A stretch of DNA of 64,000 nt from Eledone cirrhosa (GCA_964016885.1 OZ024742.1:117653823-117717822); one strand, 5' to 3'; numbered from the stretch's first letter, positions 10,761-23,044 are shown. Notes: a model not told the origin generated them from the letters alone. Translations and numbers: made by a program.

Positions 10761-12949
10761 GATTTTCTCCGTAACCATGGAAGCTTGTAGCTTGAAAGTC
10801 GACCCAACGACTCCTCGGGTCATTCTGCATAACTGTGTAAATTTTTGCTGCATTCCACCAAGCCGTTTCGATGTTTATCCGACTACACCTATATATACAA
10901 CGTCCGACCACTTCCAATTTATATTGTAGATTTGTTTATATATGAATGACAAAAAGAAAAGTACAAAACTATACATGAATTGTTTCTACTAAACCTTCAA
11001 TTTAAGACACAACCTTTTTTTGATAGGACTCCAGCTCACACCTTCTTCTTCTTTTGCTCCCCCTGGAACATTGGGCTGCGAGCCACCCCCACACAACGTC
11101 ATGTTCTGAGTCTGCTTTTCAACTCCACCGTGATGCACGGGGCGTCATGGTGTATCTAACCATTTTTTTAGGTCTTACTACGGCTGATTTCTTCCAGAGA
11201 GAAAGAAAGAGATGGAAAAAGGCAGAGAAGATTCATCCCCGGAGGAATAATAAAAAATGTTTACACTGCACATTTCAATTTTCAAAGCTAAAGCTGCCGA
11301 TCCAAAATCAGTAAATCAACTCCCTGAAAACTTTCAAATATATGCTGTTCTAGCATGAATATTATGCTAAGGGGCAGCTGTCCACAAAGTAAGATTTACT
11401 TGCATATCCCCGTTCATATAAACACATAAATACATTACAGTTGATATTTTTTTTTATTAAAGCGTTTTCATATTATATATATATATATATATATAGTGAC
11501 GAAACATAAGTCAATTGCATGAACTCATAATCCTTTATTTACTGCTTTATTTGTATGAAATTGTAAATAAGACAATGAATATTGAAAGCGACTACGGAAA
11601 AAGGGGGAAATAACTCACCGAACGCGCTAGTAAATAGACCGTTTGAGGGCCCTAGGGACCACATTTTTCAAGTTAGAGATTTGAAACCTCGCACTTTTTA
11701 CATAGGTGTGTAAATTTTCATGTCCGTCCGACCACGTCTACTACCATTTAACCGTGCACAACTGAATTTCAACCACCACCCATTTCACAAATATATATTA
11801 GATTTATATATATATATATATTTATATATATGAAAAATCTGGGAATGTGAGAATCCCAGTCGCACAAAATAACTGTAGTATCAGTCGATCACTATAGGTA
11901 ATAGCTGAGAAAATCGGGTAAATTAACCCTAGAGATAGAACAAGTGGACAGAGGCGCCTACAAAGAATAGAACCACGTGTCTCTCGAATACCGTCCGAGT
12001 GCATTACATTTACGCTAAGGAGTGACTAACACTTTTTTTGTGTAAGTTAGGGATGCTATTTTTTTTTTAACCCGATCAGAACAGCAGATTCAATACAAAC
12101 TAAAACAAATTGAAGTTGCATTTAAATTAATTAACAGACATCCTCATAAACCAGATAAGTCTGCTACAGATTTCTAGAAAAATATCTCATGATCCACATT
12201 ACAGGTGCAATGTGTCCGAACACGGAGGAGCCAAGCTCCCACTGTCATCGCCTCCATCTCTCTCGCCCTCCCCATCTATCTGTATAGTGAGCAAATGGGG
12301 TCCCATGTGCTGGCCTCCCCACAACCTCGGTGGACAGAATGGAGAAGGTGTTTCCCCGGAGGATGGTAAGGGAGATGCGCTGACCAGCTCAGCGCCTATG
12401 GTAGTAAGCAAATGTCTAGAAATTCCCGCATAAAGAGTAGATGTTTGAAAAGCTTGAACGTGTTGACAAATAGCAAGTTGGACCGGAAAGATATATATAT
12501 ATATAGAGAGAGAGAGAGAGGGGGGGGGGGGATAGCACGGAAAATATATTTAGGGGTCTGTTTTTCTTTTGTTTTCCTTTCTTTGATTCGTCAAAATGAG
12601 AGGAACAATTCTTTTTAAAAAGAGTTTTATAATGTATATAAAGTATAATCGGTTTCGATGTATTAGCAAAATTCATCTTATCATCTTATCAAATGTTGAG
12701 TATTACAATTAAAAAGAATTAATAAGAATTAAAAACTAAAAATTAAAGATTTAAAATTAAGTGTTGAGGCAAGTTTTTTTCATCTTCTTTGGTGAGAAAG
12801 AGACTGGAAAAATGAAATGTTGTGTATATAGAGAGGGGTGTAGTCACGGTAGTAGTAGCAGCAGCAGTGGTGGTAGGTGTGTTTTTTCATACAGAACAAA
12901 ATTGTTATTAGGGAGAGAGAGATATTCTGTAAATATGTGTTAATGGAAT
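10761..12949. other. No recognisable gene; Helitron-like scrap and a GC-richer patch
   Basis: 11,640-11,810 (gccctagggaccac, catgtccgtccgacca) resembles the region behind the Helitron-like start at 19,030. 12,200-12,430 is GC-richer and open on both strands but has no family match. A GA/G run lies at 12,506-12,531. Confidence 0.5.
11496..11545 (-). repeat. Second copy of the sequence downstream of the 17.3-kb hammerhead
   Basis: Reading on the minus strand, gcagtaaataaaggattatg and the following 30 or so bases up to gtttcgtcac and the TA tract match 17303-17352. Homology stops immediately upstream of GCAGT, the predicted ribozyme cleavage point of the other copy. Confidence 0.65.
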
Positions 12950-14690
12950 GGTCAAGAGTTCAAATGGGGGTGGTTAAGAGAGCAAGACCATCTGTTTGAT
13001 TGTCAAACTATACCGCCCCTTATTGGAACCCTTCCATAACGAACGCTCGGTCCACCAGGGATGTTCCCTCTCCCTTTCCTCTATGTGTTGATTTGGAACC
13101 TTTACTGTGGAGAATAGAAATCTTAAGAAAAATTCCGCATGAACTTGGTTGCAGAGCAGCAGTGTCTGTATATTGAGATTACGACCCTGTCATGGTGTCG
13201 GACACATCAGATGTAGAGGCTATCTGCACCATACTTGAAGAATACTAGCATATCATTGGAGTTTGCCATAATCTGAACAAGTCAGTCGGGCTTGCAGCTT
13301 GGCAAGTGTAAAGGCAGGCCTCCGCCGGCCAGTGGAAATTTCTGCCCCTAGATCGACGGCATGGTTAAAGGCTTGGAGCCTGATTTGGACATAACCTCCA
13401 AGTAGATGAGAACTGTGAGGTCACGAATAAGTAATCAATCTTACTCAGAAAGGAGCAGAGAGTAAAACACCTGACCAGACTGCAAAGCATGCTCTTCCAC
13501 CTTTTGTGGAACGGACAAGTCGCACTAATCAGAAAATCCCTCTGTTACCCACTCCATGATGGCTTCTAGGTGCCTTCGCTAATGATGCGAGAATATACTT
13601 CATGACTAATGGACCTGCGGAATTACCTCAAGTACCGCAACTACGATGACAAAAGAGAAGCCCAACTAGCGTGGACGCTTTTCGTGAGGCATGTCTTTCT
13701 GTAGCTTCTCTCCTTGTCCCAGCTATAGTGCAGTGTCAAACGTGATAGGTAGCCGAAACACAACACTTGAATTCTATAGAGGGCTAGAGGAAAGTATGAG
13801 CGACAATGGCCTGGGAGCTGCCCTGGACATCAACGAGGACAGTCTAAATAGACTCCTTTGGAGGATTTTCAGGTCGGGGGGGGGGGGGGGGGGGGTTATG
13901 GAGAATTTCCAAAACTCCTTGGCATGACTGCATAAGAGCGACAGTATCAGTTAGAGACAAGCTTTACAGACACGGAAAACCCAACAGCCGAACCTATCAG
14001 ATACACACAGGGCAACAAAACCATCCTACATGCTATTGCCCAGTGCCCGTGTATTACAGACTCGTGGGCTTGTGTCGAACAATGCTATCTTGTGTAGGAC
14101 AGATCTGATTATCAGCTGGGTCTATAGTGAAAATTGAACCGCTACTTTATTTTAGAAGAATAGCACAGCAAATCTTCCTCTGTCCAGTAACAATGACTAA
14201 AGAAGCTGTATGGTGAATACGTCTAAAAGGTGTGTGGACAGGAATCTTCTCTTGCCAAGCCATCATCACATGGAAGGGGGGGATAAATAGAGAAGTGCTG
14301 CCTTCTATTGGGTTTTATGAGGTGGGTGAGAGCTGCGCGATTGACAAGGCTCAATGAGCCTACTCTGACTAGACTTCTCTAAGATAGGAAGAAAGAAACG
14401 GTGAGAGGGCTTTTTCAATGCTTGTGAGGCGACAGAGTAACCCAGGATTTTGTGTGGGTTTCCTCTGGAATTACCCTATGGCGCAGACCCCATCCTTATT
14501 GGGGAACTGCCCCAAGTTGACATTTGATATTGGTTTCTCTATGCATTGTCATTACAATATTTTCGGCTATGTCCTCTCCCCTTTATTTGATGTAAACCCC
14601 ACTTTGTGTTATGTTTCGTCCTTGTACTGTCCCCCTTATGACCAACAAAATAAATCATTATTATTATTGTTGTTGTTGTATAAAATAAAT
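12950..14690 (+). pseudogene. Degenerate LINE reverse transcriptase and 3' end
   Basis: The + strand shows R-S-x-H-Q-G-C-S-L-S-L-S-L-Y-V-L near 13,050, K-S-V-G-L near 13,275, then F-H-L-L-W-N-G-Q-V and later E-F-Y-R-G-L-E. These correspond to RT palm, thumb and connector of a non-LTR element. The 3' end is an A-rich microsatellite (aataaatcattattattatt, 14,650). Stops and frameshifts are frequent, and a G-run of 18 interrupts it at 13,877. Confidence 0.6.
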
Positions 14691-14817
14691 TAGAATTAAT
14701 ATATTTATTGGAAAGACACAAATGTATTTGAGTACGAAAAATACATCAACCACAAACATCTTTCTTGGCACACTATCGTCATATCAAGGGAGGTAACTCT
14801 TAAATTATAAAATTGTA

Positions 14818-15168
14818 ATGTATCATTTATCCAGGGACGTAAATTTTAGATCATCGCGCCAAGATCAATTGTTATCTTTCTTGTTTTTACTTGTCATTCA
14901 GAAATTTAAAGAAAACGTCTACAAAGGAGCCTATGCGTGGTCGCACGACCTGTTAGAAATAGCAGACAGATTTTTCTCACACTTAAAAAGGAAGGACACA
15001 TGGCAAATAATGATTTCTACTATAGGCACAAGGCCATACAGAAATGCTAAATACACTGTCTGGAATAAGGACGGGATGGTCCTGACTGGAATGCTTTTCA
15101 TCATAAATAAGCTCAATGAAGAAAACATTTTTTGTTATATTTTAATTTATTATTATTTACATAAATAG
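14818..15168 (+). other. Unidentified 116-codon open frame
   Basis: A clean frame with aromatic- and Lys-rich composition (K-F-K-E-N-V-Y-K-G-A-Y-A-W-S-H-D-L-L-E). A good acceptor-like site (tacttgtcattcag, 14,899) lies inside it. I recognise no family. It lies between a dead LINE and a SINE, so it may be an exon, a retrogene piece or chance. Confidence 0.2.
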
Positions 15169-15175
15169 GTTGATG

Positions 15176-15385
15176 GATTGGCAGTATCAGTGGGGCGCCG
15201 GACACCATATTTCGTGGCGTAGAGTTACAGCTCTTTACTTCTGATTTCAAAACCCACCGAGATTAACTTTGCCTTTCATCCTTACGAAGTCAATAAAATA
15301 AAGCACCAGTAATGCACCGGAGTCGATTTAATTGACTTTCCCCTCCCCTACAAATTGTTGATTTTGTGCCTAAAGTAGAAACAAT
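15176..15385 (+). mobile_element. tRNA-derived SINE (long form)
   Basis: Starts gattggcagtatcagtgggg, with a diverged B-box region and the additional middle block gagtcgatttaattgacttt that short copies lack. Flanks share tattatttac-taaat (about 15 bp), a likely target duplication. Confidence 0.85.
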
Positions 15386-16121
15386 TATTATTTACTTAAA
15401 TATTCTATACACAGATTTTATCCGCATTTGCACGTTTAATGAGTTTTACCCATCTTTTTAACTTTTTTACTATTTTTTTTAATGATTTTCGGATTTTTGT
15501 TTTGAACACTAGAGATCCAGAATTTTTTTTTTTTTTTTTTTTTTTTCATCCTTAAGCAATTGAAACTGAAACAACAGCATTTTAAATTTTCCGAAAGTAA
15601 AACGACTAATACTTTAAAATGCAAACAAAATACATTCGTAAACTTCAAATGTAAAAGGAATATGTTTAAATTGTTAATATGTACACTTGTAAACAAACAA
15701 CTCTGATAAATTACAATATTTTTTTCTTTGTTTTTAATTGGGTGGTTCTGAATCTCTGATGTTTAAAATCTAAATATACGAAAACCGTTCTTTGAAGCTG
15801 TAAAAAAAAATTAGAGAGAAGTTAAAAGAAAAAAACGTTTAAGCGAGTAAATGCCATTTTTTTCTTGGTGAATCCCTTGTCATACATACTCGTAGTTCAT
15901 TCTGTTGTCTAATAGTATTTAGATAACATATTCCATGGATTTCGTTTATTCTCGTGATCTCTACAATGAATACATTCACTAAATGTTCATGTTTTGAGAT
16001 ATTTTAAAACTAATTTATAACGCAGTTTTCTTTTCTTTTTTTTTTGTCTACTGGTAATATGGCAATGGATATTTCAGTTTATTACAACAGTGAATAGACA
16101 ATTAAAGAACATTATCTATGA
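15386..16121. other. No recognisable gene, AT-rich
   Basis: Homopolymer-rich (T-run of 22 at about 15,525) with no coding or repeat signal I can name. Confidence 0.6.
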
Positions 16122-16302
16122 ATTGGCAGTATCGGTAGAGGGTTGGACGCCATGCTTTGACGCATAGAGTTACGGCCCTTGCCATTCTGAGTTCAAATCC
16201 CGCCGAGGTTAACTTTGCCTTTCATCCTTACGGGGTCGATAAAATAAAGTACCAGTAATGTACTGGGTAATTGTTGGCCTTGTGCCAAAAGTAGAAACAA
16301 TT
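16122..16302 (+). mobile_element. tRNA-derived SINE (short form)
   Basis: Full-length: attggcagtatcggtagagg, a clean A/B-box region, gttcaaatcccgccgaggtt, and tail ttgtgccaaaagtagaaaca. It lies directly left of the Helitron-like start at 16,303. Confidence 0.88.
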
Positions 16303-16439
16303 ATTTATATATATAAAACTGATGTTGTCTGTGTGTGTGTCCACATTTTTGCAAAGTCTATACAAATCCACATTTCTACTCCAATTGACTTCAAACTTGC
16401 ATTTATATATAGAGAGAGATCTGCGCGTTCTTTATTGTT

Positions 16440-16810
16440 CTCCATTCTGTAGAGGGAGAGAGAGGGGTTATGAGTGAGAGAGAGAGAGCGAGAGAAAGAG
16501 AAAGAGGGTATGAGAAAAAAGGGAGAGAGGGGTTGAGAAAGAAAGAAAGAGAGTGAGGAACTTTAACTTATATTTATTTATCTATTCTTTACACACTGTT
16601 CAACTCTCCCCTTTCCTCAACCTAACGTCTATTTCTCTCTTTCACACAAGACGTACTGTGACTGTGTGTGTTATATATATTTATGTTCGCACACACAAAA
16701 AGACGCATCTCTCTCTATATATATATATATAAAGAGAGAGAGAGGGGGTAGAGATATCTGCGCGTTCTTTATTGTTCTCCATTCTGTAGAGGAAGAGAGA
16801 GAGAGGGGGG

Positions 16811-16880
<70 letters not shown>
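16440..16880. repeat. GA-rich blocks with duplicated leader
   Basis: Two units each with atctgcgcgttctttattgt, ctccattctgtagagg and a GA tract (16,420-16,500 and 16,755-16,880). The last tract holds about 32 GA units. Confidence 0.85.
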
Positions 16881-16881
<1 letters not shown>

Positions 16882-17251
16882 GAGAAAACAAGTCTTTTTA
16901 TTTGTAAACTTTCTACTCCAACCATAATTTTCAGTAGCACCACTCCACATAAATTCCTCAATTTAAGAACGACCTGTAGTATCTATTTCATACTATTAAC
17001 CTTATTTGAATATATATCTGACCAGGAATGCCTTTTGTGAAAATCAGTCATATGGAACTATTGTCATCTTGCCTGAGGGTTTGAACTTTACAGAACCACC
17101 TGCCTCTTTGAGGTCAAATACCAACCCTACTACCATCTACAAACTGACCAATGAGAATCAAGACTATTCCTGCTGACAGCATTAACTTATTCCTAACAAG
17201 CTCATATGTCCCAAGGCTAAACACAGAGCTGGCATATCTAAGAACTGACCA

Positions 17252-17307
17252 ACTGCCTGATGAGGTCGTAGCCATTCAATGGCTATCATCGAAATATATA
17301 TAGCAGT
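17252..17307 (+). ncRNA. Candidate type I hammerhead ribozyme (family 1)
   Basis: The order is stem I strand ACTGC (17252-17256), CTGATGA (17257-17263), a 27-nt imperfect stem II (17264-17290), GAAA (17291-17294), self-complementary TATATA as stem III, TA, and the other stem I strand GCAGT (17303-17307). Cleavage is predicted after the A at 17302. Stem II starts with a G-C pair and contains the TAGCCAT/ATGGCTA helix with one C-C mismatch. Very short stem III type I hammerheads are known from Penelope-like retroelements and usually act as dimers. The repeat shared with 11,496-11,545 begins at GCAGT, i.e. at the cleavage site. Confidence 0.7.
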
Positions 17308-19186
17308 AAATAAAGGATTATGAGTTCATGCAATTGACTTATGTTTCGTCACTATATATATATATATTTGTTATAAGAACAGATTAAAGTTTAAGCAAAG
17401 AATCGCTGCTTTCAACATTAAAAAACTAAACTTCTGAAACTAAAAAATTCAATCTGTGAACGCAAAAGTAAATATTTCGAAGGAAAACAGGAAGACGATA
17501 TTTTGGTTCGTGAAGACGTTCCCTGGCAATGAACGGAAAAAAAGCGAGGATAATACGTCGTTATGTGGAGCGTGAAGAACAATTTCATGCAAAGACAAGA
17601 CCAAGTTTATGGTATAAATGGAGTCGTTAGACTAATATTCTATTTTTAAAAAAAACGAATGATTTCCAGCCCCGGAGTTTAAGAATGATGTAAATAAAAT
17701 TGTAAACGAAAATGACAGAGGTTATTAAAATAGTAAAAGTAAAAAGTGAAGTTTTAGGCCAGTACATACGTATGTGCCGACGGACATACACATACATACG
17801 CACACACAAATACATACACACACACACAAACACACACGCGCGCGTGTGTAAACCTTATGCATTTCTACAGTATTTTCACCAAACTTAAGACATAGGTCAC
17901 TTATGTACTCCGGATGGTCATGGGCACTTTTATTTTTCCAGATATTGATTATAGGGCCTCCCGGCAGATAACCCCCTTTAACCACTTCCTTGCAGTGCAA
18001 TGCAACAAAACGTCATGGAGTTAAAAATCTGTTGCGACAACAGATTTTGACAAAACTTGACACATGGGCTACGTTTATTCTACAGATGAATGTGAACTCT
18101 CAGAATTGGCACATATTGACTAGGGGACCCCTGGGGGCAGGAACCCTTTTTTGGAAAAAGCCGATGATTTTGTGAAAGTATAGTTTTCGAAGCAGCACTG
18201 AAGTATTGACATAAATGGTATACATAACTGCTATTTAATACCAGAGCAACGCCGGGTACCTCTGCTAGTAAATTATATAAATACATAACATTACAAATTG
18301 CTGACAATTCTTTCAAAAATAAAATACAAACGCATTTAATAAATACAATACACAAAAATATATCAAATATGTAACTTGTGTCACATTGTTTGGCAGACAT
18401 AAAAGAATGTTAGTGTGTTGGCCCGCTTAATAATGAAGTTTAGCTCATTATGGTGAGTGAAATTACCAGCATTCAGGTAGAAAGACAAACCACGGAGATC
18501 TGTGAATTCGAGGATCCTACCACAGCGACATTTCAGTCCCCCCCCCCCCCGACATGAGCTCTCACACTGTGTGCAATGGAGATGTGGTGCTAAAACAACT
18601 GAGTAGGTCACTGATGCTGGCTACAGTTAGGGATTCAACCCTGTCTCCTGAGAATATTGCGCTCGCAGAAAGTAGGTGACACCTTTGTGAAATATTTATG
18701 GAATTAAGTAATAGAGATATGTCACAGTCACAGTATTTTATTTATAATTTTAAGCTATGTATATATTATCATCATCATCATCGTTTAATGTCCATTGTCC
18801 ACGCTAGCATGGTTTGGATGAGCTGTCCCTTTTTTTTTTTTTTCAATGACGGTAGTATAATTTTTGTTTATGAAAAATATCTATATATCTAAAACAGAGA
18901 ATGTCTGTCTGTCTGTTTGACTCCCTAAAACTCGAGAACCACCCAACCGATTCTTTTCAAACTTTACATATGTAATACTTATGGTCGTGTGAGTGTGTTG
19001 AGCAAAATATATTTCAAATTTTCAATGCCCTAGGGACCGCATTAGGCGCCGGTTAGAGATCTCTCTGTCTTTCTTAGTCTGTCCTTTTAGATAGATACAT
19101 AGCTACAACGTCGCACCTTTATAATATCTGTCTGTATGTCTAGCTGTCTGCATTACGACATTCTTCGTTATCTGTGTGTATATATG

Positions 19187-19677
19187 TGTAGCGACACTGG
19201 TTGGTCAGTCTAGTCACTACTTCTGATCAGATCCGAGAATAGTGCTTAGAAGGACTGTTATCGCATACGGTCTGATTAGATATGAAGATAGCCCTTAAAA
19301 GAATTGTTGAGGATGGACAGACGAAAGCACAGGTTGAAAGGACGAAGCAAGGCGAGATGCAAATTCGATCAGCTATTTATTTTCACATGAAGCAACGATA
19401 CGGGGTACAAGGCAATGCGTGTGTGAGTGACAAAGCGTGGCAGAGTAAAGGAACAACGATGCGCTAACTGACTGCCAAAAGTCGACTAGCGAAAGTGTTA
19501 GGAACCACTCTATTTATACAGGAACAATCCTTTGTTGTTTAGTCGATGTGTAGGCGTTTATTCTGGTAGGTTCTAATTCTGGTAGGTTCTAAGGGTTCTT
19601 TTGTTTCACGTTGAGTAGCTAGCTAACAGGTAGATGGCGTGGTATATTTCACAGCTGTTATTTCCGGTGGCTGTACA
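19187..19677 (-). repeat. LTR of CsRn1-like Gypsy element (3' LTR of the element)
   Basis: This 491-bp repeat starts TGTAGCGAC and ends CTGTACA and matches 24059-24535. It differs in length by a 16-bp tandem duplication of 'ttctggtaggttctaa' near 19560-19590 and a 2-bp gap near 19470. Flanking TATG at 19183-19186 equals the bases after the other LTR (24536-24539), a 4-bp target duplication. Confidence 0.92.
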
Positions 19678-20523
19678 TTAGCCCACTGCCAGTTCTTTTG
19701 TACAACAAAAGAGCGAAATATCGTATAGGAATGGGCCAGTGGTGCATTTGTCATGACAATAGCCCCAGGAGTGTCCAGCACGTTGTGAAATTTTGTGATC
19801 ATCGAGTACAGGACAGAGTCGATGTAGAGATGATATGGCAAGATGTGTGTGTCAGGAAGAGAAAAAAGAAATAAACTATAAAATGACTTTGACCAGATTT
19901 ATGCAGGCGTGATGAATGAGCCTGTTGCAATTTCGGTTGAGCTGCCTGTGAATTGTGTGACAAAAAGTCTAACTGGGCAGTGAAGATAACCGTAATGTGT
20001 GAACTGAATGGCCGTAAGCATGCTGCCTAAAGGTAGCAGCTTGCTCCACAGCATATGACTTGAGCGAATGCATGTGGTAAAAAAATAGCGAGGCATTCTC
20101 GAGCTATTGAGTGAATATGTACGTGAAAACAGAAGGCCAGTGTTTTGAGGTTGTGATTTGTGAAATGCGTGATCAAAGAGAAAACATTTTGTAGTGTAAG
20201 AGTTAGAGGGACACAAATATCTATTGCTCAGTGTATGAACCAAAAGGTGAAACAAATGTGGTTTTGTAGTGTGCATGAAAAACAGAGTATGTACACGCCT
20301 TGTATGTATATAAAAATTATGGCAATTACACAATCAATGTTACAGAACAAGAAAAATACAAATTTTGCAAAACAAGAGAGAGAAGGAAAAAAAAATGTTA
20401 TACACAATGATATACACAATGTTTGTTCTTAAATAGTGTTTGTAATAAATAATGTTCATAATAAATAATGTTCGTGACATGAGCACATGATCACTAAAAA
20501 TTGCAATTGTTCAAGCAGAAAGT
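19678..20523 (-). other. Gypsy 3' internal region without recognisable gene
   Basis: These 850 bases lie between integrase and 3' LTR. A 144-residue open frame (20333-19899, minus) resembles nothing I know and has no domain features. A purine-rich tract directly beside the LTR is weak (agtgggctaa). Confidence 0.6.
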
Positions 20524-20579
20524 TCATTGTATTTGAAACTGGAAATAGTAAACACAAGAAAAATGGAAATGTTTTGCAC

Positions 20580-21260
20580 GAAGAGTGATTAAGAAACTCA
20601 CTTGAGGTTTATGGTAATTCACATATTGTGCCAACTTTGCGGGCCAATGGACGCGTCGTCCGCTTCTCGTGACTGGAGATGAAACAGGTGGCTCGCTGGG
20701 ACAGCAATCTGTTGGAGTTTCTGGTGTAGAGACTGTAACAGTATCCATGATGGCTCTTTTTAATCTGTCCACGCTGACAGAATTCTGTTTACCATCTAGA
20801 TCGAGAATAAAATATTTCGGATATTTTTTTAGAACACGATAAGGGCCAGAATATGGAGGTCGAAGATGAGCTGAGATGGTGTCGTTTCGAACGAAAACGT
20901 GTGTCCAATCATCAATGTCTGAAGGTACGTGTGTGGCCGTGTTCTGTTGACGGGTGCTTGCCGGAGCAAGGTGAGACATATATTGTCGAAGACGGTGTAC
21001 GTATGATCCTGGGTCTGGAACATCCTGAGGAGAGATGGGAGCAACCATCTGACCAGGTAGAACCAGGGTGGTGCCGTACACTAATTCTGCAGGTGTGTGT
21101 CCGAATTCCTCCTTAACGGTGGGTCGAATGCCCAGAAGGATGAGTGGTAGGTATTCAAACCAGTGTGTCTTGTCTGGATATGCTTTTATTGCAGCTTTCA
21201 ATTGGCGATGGAATCTTTCCACGAGACCATTAGCTTGCGGGTGATAAGCTGTCGTGCGGA
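20580..21260 (-). pseudogene. Gypsy integrase C-terminus (GPY/F module)
   Basis: The minus frame 21222-20524 starts at M-E-R-F-H-R-Q-L-K-A-A-I, where the E is the third catalytic acid. It contains G-H-T-P-A-E-L-V-Y-G-T, R-P-P-Y-S-G-P-Y-R-V-L-K (GPY motif) and S-V-D-R-L-K. It ends in a short non-homologous tail. Confidence 0.88.
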
Positions 21261-22205
21261 TGTTTACATCCTAACAGGCGAGTCAGTTCTCTGAAGAGGT
21301 GAGAGTCAAATTGGCGTCCTCTGTCCGTTGTTATCTTCGCTGGGGCGCCATAACGTGATACCCAGTGTAAAACCAAAGTTTTAGCGACTGTTTCTGCTGA
21401 GGTATCATTTATGGGAAAAGCCTCAGGCCAACGAGAAAATCGATCGATGCAGGTGAGCAAGTGTGTGTAGTTCTGTGATGGTGGTAGAGGTCCGACGATG
21501 TCGATATGCACATGATGAAAACGTGCATCAGGTTGCGCGAATGTGCCGAGTGGAGTTTTGATGTGTCTGTGGACTTTGGCTTTCTGGCAGGCAATGCAGC
21601 TCCTGGACCAGTCGCGCACGTCCTTGTTAATGTTAGTCCACACAAAACAAGCAGAGATGAGTTTCTGTGTAGCCCGGATTCCCGGGTGAGACAAGCAGTG
21701 TAAAGCAGGAAAAACTTGTCGACGATGCATCTGTGGTACGTACGGTCGTTCATGACCGGTAGAAAGGTCGCACCAAATTTGTCCCGGAGAAGAAAGAATG
21801 GGAACTTGCTGAAACTTGAGAGATGGCGAATCTCGGAGTTTCATAAACTCTTCGTCAGTCTCTTGGTCAGCTGTGATTTGTTGAAGGTCGATGCCTGAAT
21901 GCACATGTATTGCGTTCAGCTGGATTCGGGACAGGGCGTCGGCTGCTACGTTGTCTGATCCCTTGATATGCCGAATATCAGTTGAATATTGGGAGACAAA
22001 ATCCAGGTGTCGGAGTTCTCTCGGTGAATGTCGATCAGGTTTGGTACGGAACGCATAAACTAGTGGTTTATGGTCCGTGTAGATCACGAAATCTGATCCT
22101 TCGAGCAAGTGCCGAAAATGCTTAACCGAAAGATAGGTTGCCAAGAGTTCGCGGCCAAAGGTATTGTATTTCGTTTCTGCCGGTTGCAACCGCTTAGAAA
22201 AGAAG
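21230..22205 (-). pseudogene. Gypsy RNase H and integrase N-terminal/core
   Basis: The minus frame 22189-21230 has the RNase H block [11 protein letters not shown] and A-A-D-A-L-S-R. It then has the integrase zinc motif H-C-L-S-H-P-G...C-I-A-C-Q-K-A-K and core strands H-I-D-I-V-G-P-L-P and T-T-D-R-G-R-Q-F with two catalytic aspartates. It ends at a 2-bp frame loss near 21265, just before the catalytic glutamate segment. Confidence 0.9.
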
Positions 22206-22289
22206 GATAAGGGTTACCACACGCCGTCGACATATTGTTGTAGAACGCCTCCAACCCCCGTGTCTGATGCGTCCACTAGCAGCGAACGA

Positions 22290-23044
22290 GGAGCGCCAGA
22301 CCTGGGGGAAAACGAGCATGGAAGCGTTTGCCAACATTTCCTTCAGGCGGTTAAAAGATGTTAATTCTTCCTCGTTTAGAGTGATTTCTTCGTTTTTGCG
22401 AGTCCGGTTACGAAGAAGGTCCGTGAGGAGTCTGGCTGCGTCGGAACAATGAGGGATGAACCGCCTATAAAAATTCACCAGACCGAGGAATTCACGCAGT
22501 TTCCGAAGTGATGTAGGTGCGGGAAAACTGCGGATAGCTTCTACTTTCTCGGGAAGTGGACGAATGCCGTCTTTATCGATGATGTGCCCGAGAAAGGACA
22601 GTGAAGGAACGCCGAGAAGGCACTTGCTGGGGTTGATGATGATACCGTACTCAGCCAAACGTCGGAAAAGGAGATCTAAGTGCTTCTCGTGTTCATTCTC
22701 GGAAGCACTTGCTACCAGTACGTCGTCAATATACGCGTATACGAAGGGTAGATCGCGTAACACGGTGTCAATGAACCGCTGAAAAGTTTGTGCAGCGTTG
22801 CGCAGACCGAACGGCATTCGCAGGAATTCGAATAAACCGAACGGTGTTGTGATTGCGGTCTTCGGAATGTCTGCAGGCTCCATAGGTATCTGGTTATATG
22901 CACGCACCAGATATACCTTGGAAAAGATACGTGCGCCTTGCAGAGAGGCAGAAAAATCGTGCAGGTGAGGTACAGGGTAATTATCGGGCACTGTAGAATT
23001 GTTAAGTGCACGATAATCCCCACATGGTCGCCAATCATTCTCGT
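22290..23044 (-). pseudogene. Gypsy reverse transcriptase
   Basis: The minus frame (open 22991-22194) contains [28 protein letters not shown] with the catalytic Y-I-D-D, and F-L-G-H-I-I-D and [14 protein letters not shown] of the connection region. A further frame change occurs at about 22290-22310, and a TAA replaces an expected sense codon near 22214. Confidence 0.9.

Larger units (their letters stand above)
16303..18269 (+). mobile_element. Helitron-like element with nested repeats
   Basis: It starts with tatatatataaaactgatg and a (TG)n leader and ends with gagcaacgccgggtacctctgctagt at 18,247-18,270, a Helitron-type terminus. Inside lie two GA-rich blocks sharing 'ctgcgcgttctttattgttc', the hammerhead-bearing segment (about 16,990-17,352) and a segment (17,378-18,190) homologous to 9,745-10,760. 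No Rep/helicase is visible, so it is nonautonomous or composite. Confidence 0.45.

Noticed and set aside
12199..12433. Overlapping Pro/Ser/Gly-rich frames on both strands
   Set aside because: Explained by local GC-rich composition; no domain, no splice sites in phase.
16122..16195. tRNA gene
   Set aside because: The tRNA-like A and B boxes belong to the SINE head; the fold is not a complete cloverleaf and identical copies occur elsewhere with SINE bodies.
16671..16961. Ser/Leu-repeat protein
   Set aside because: Translation of the (GA)n tract in reverse complement.
19899..20333. 144-codon frame inside the Gypsy element as an env-like gene
   Set aside because: No signal peptide, membrane segment or family resemblance; position after integrase alone is not enough.
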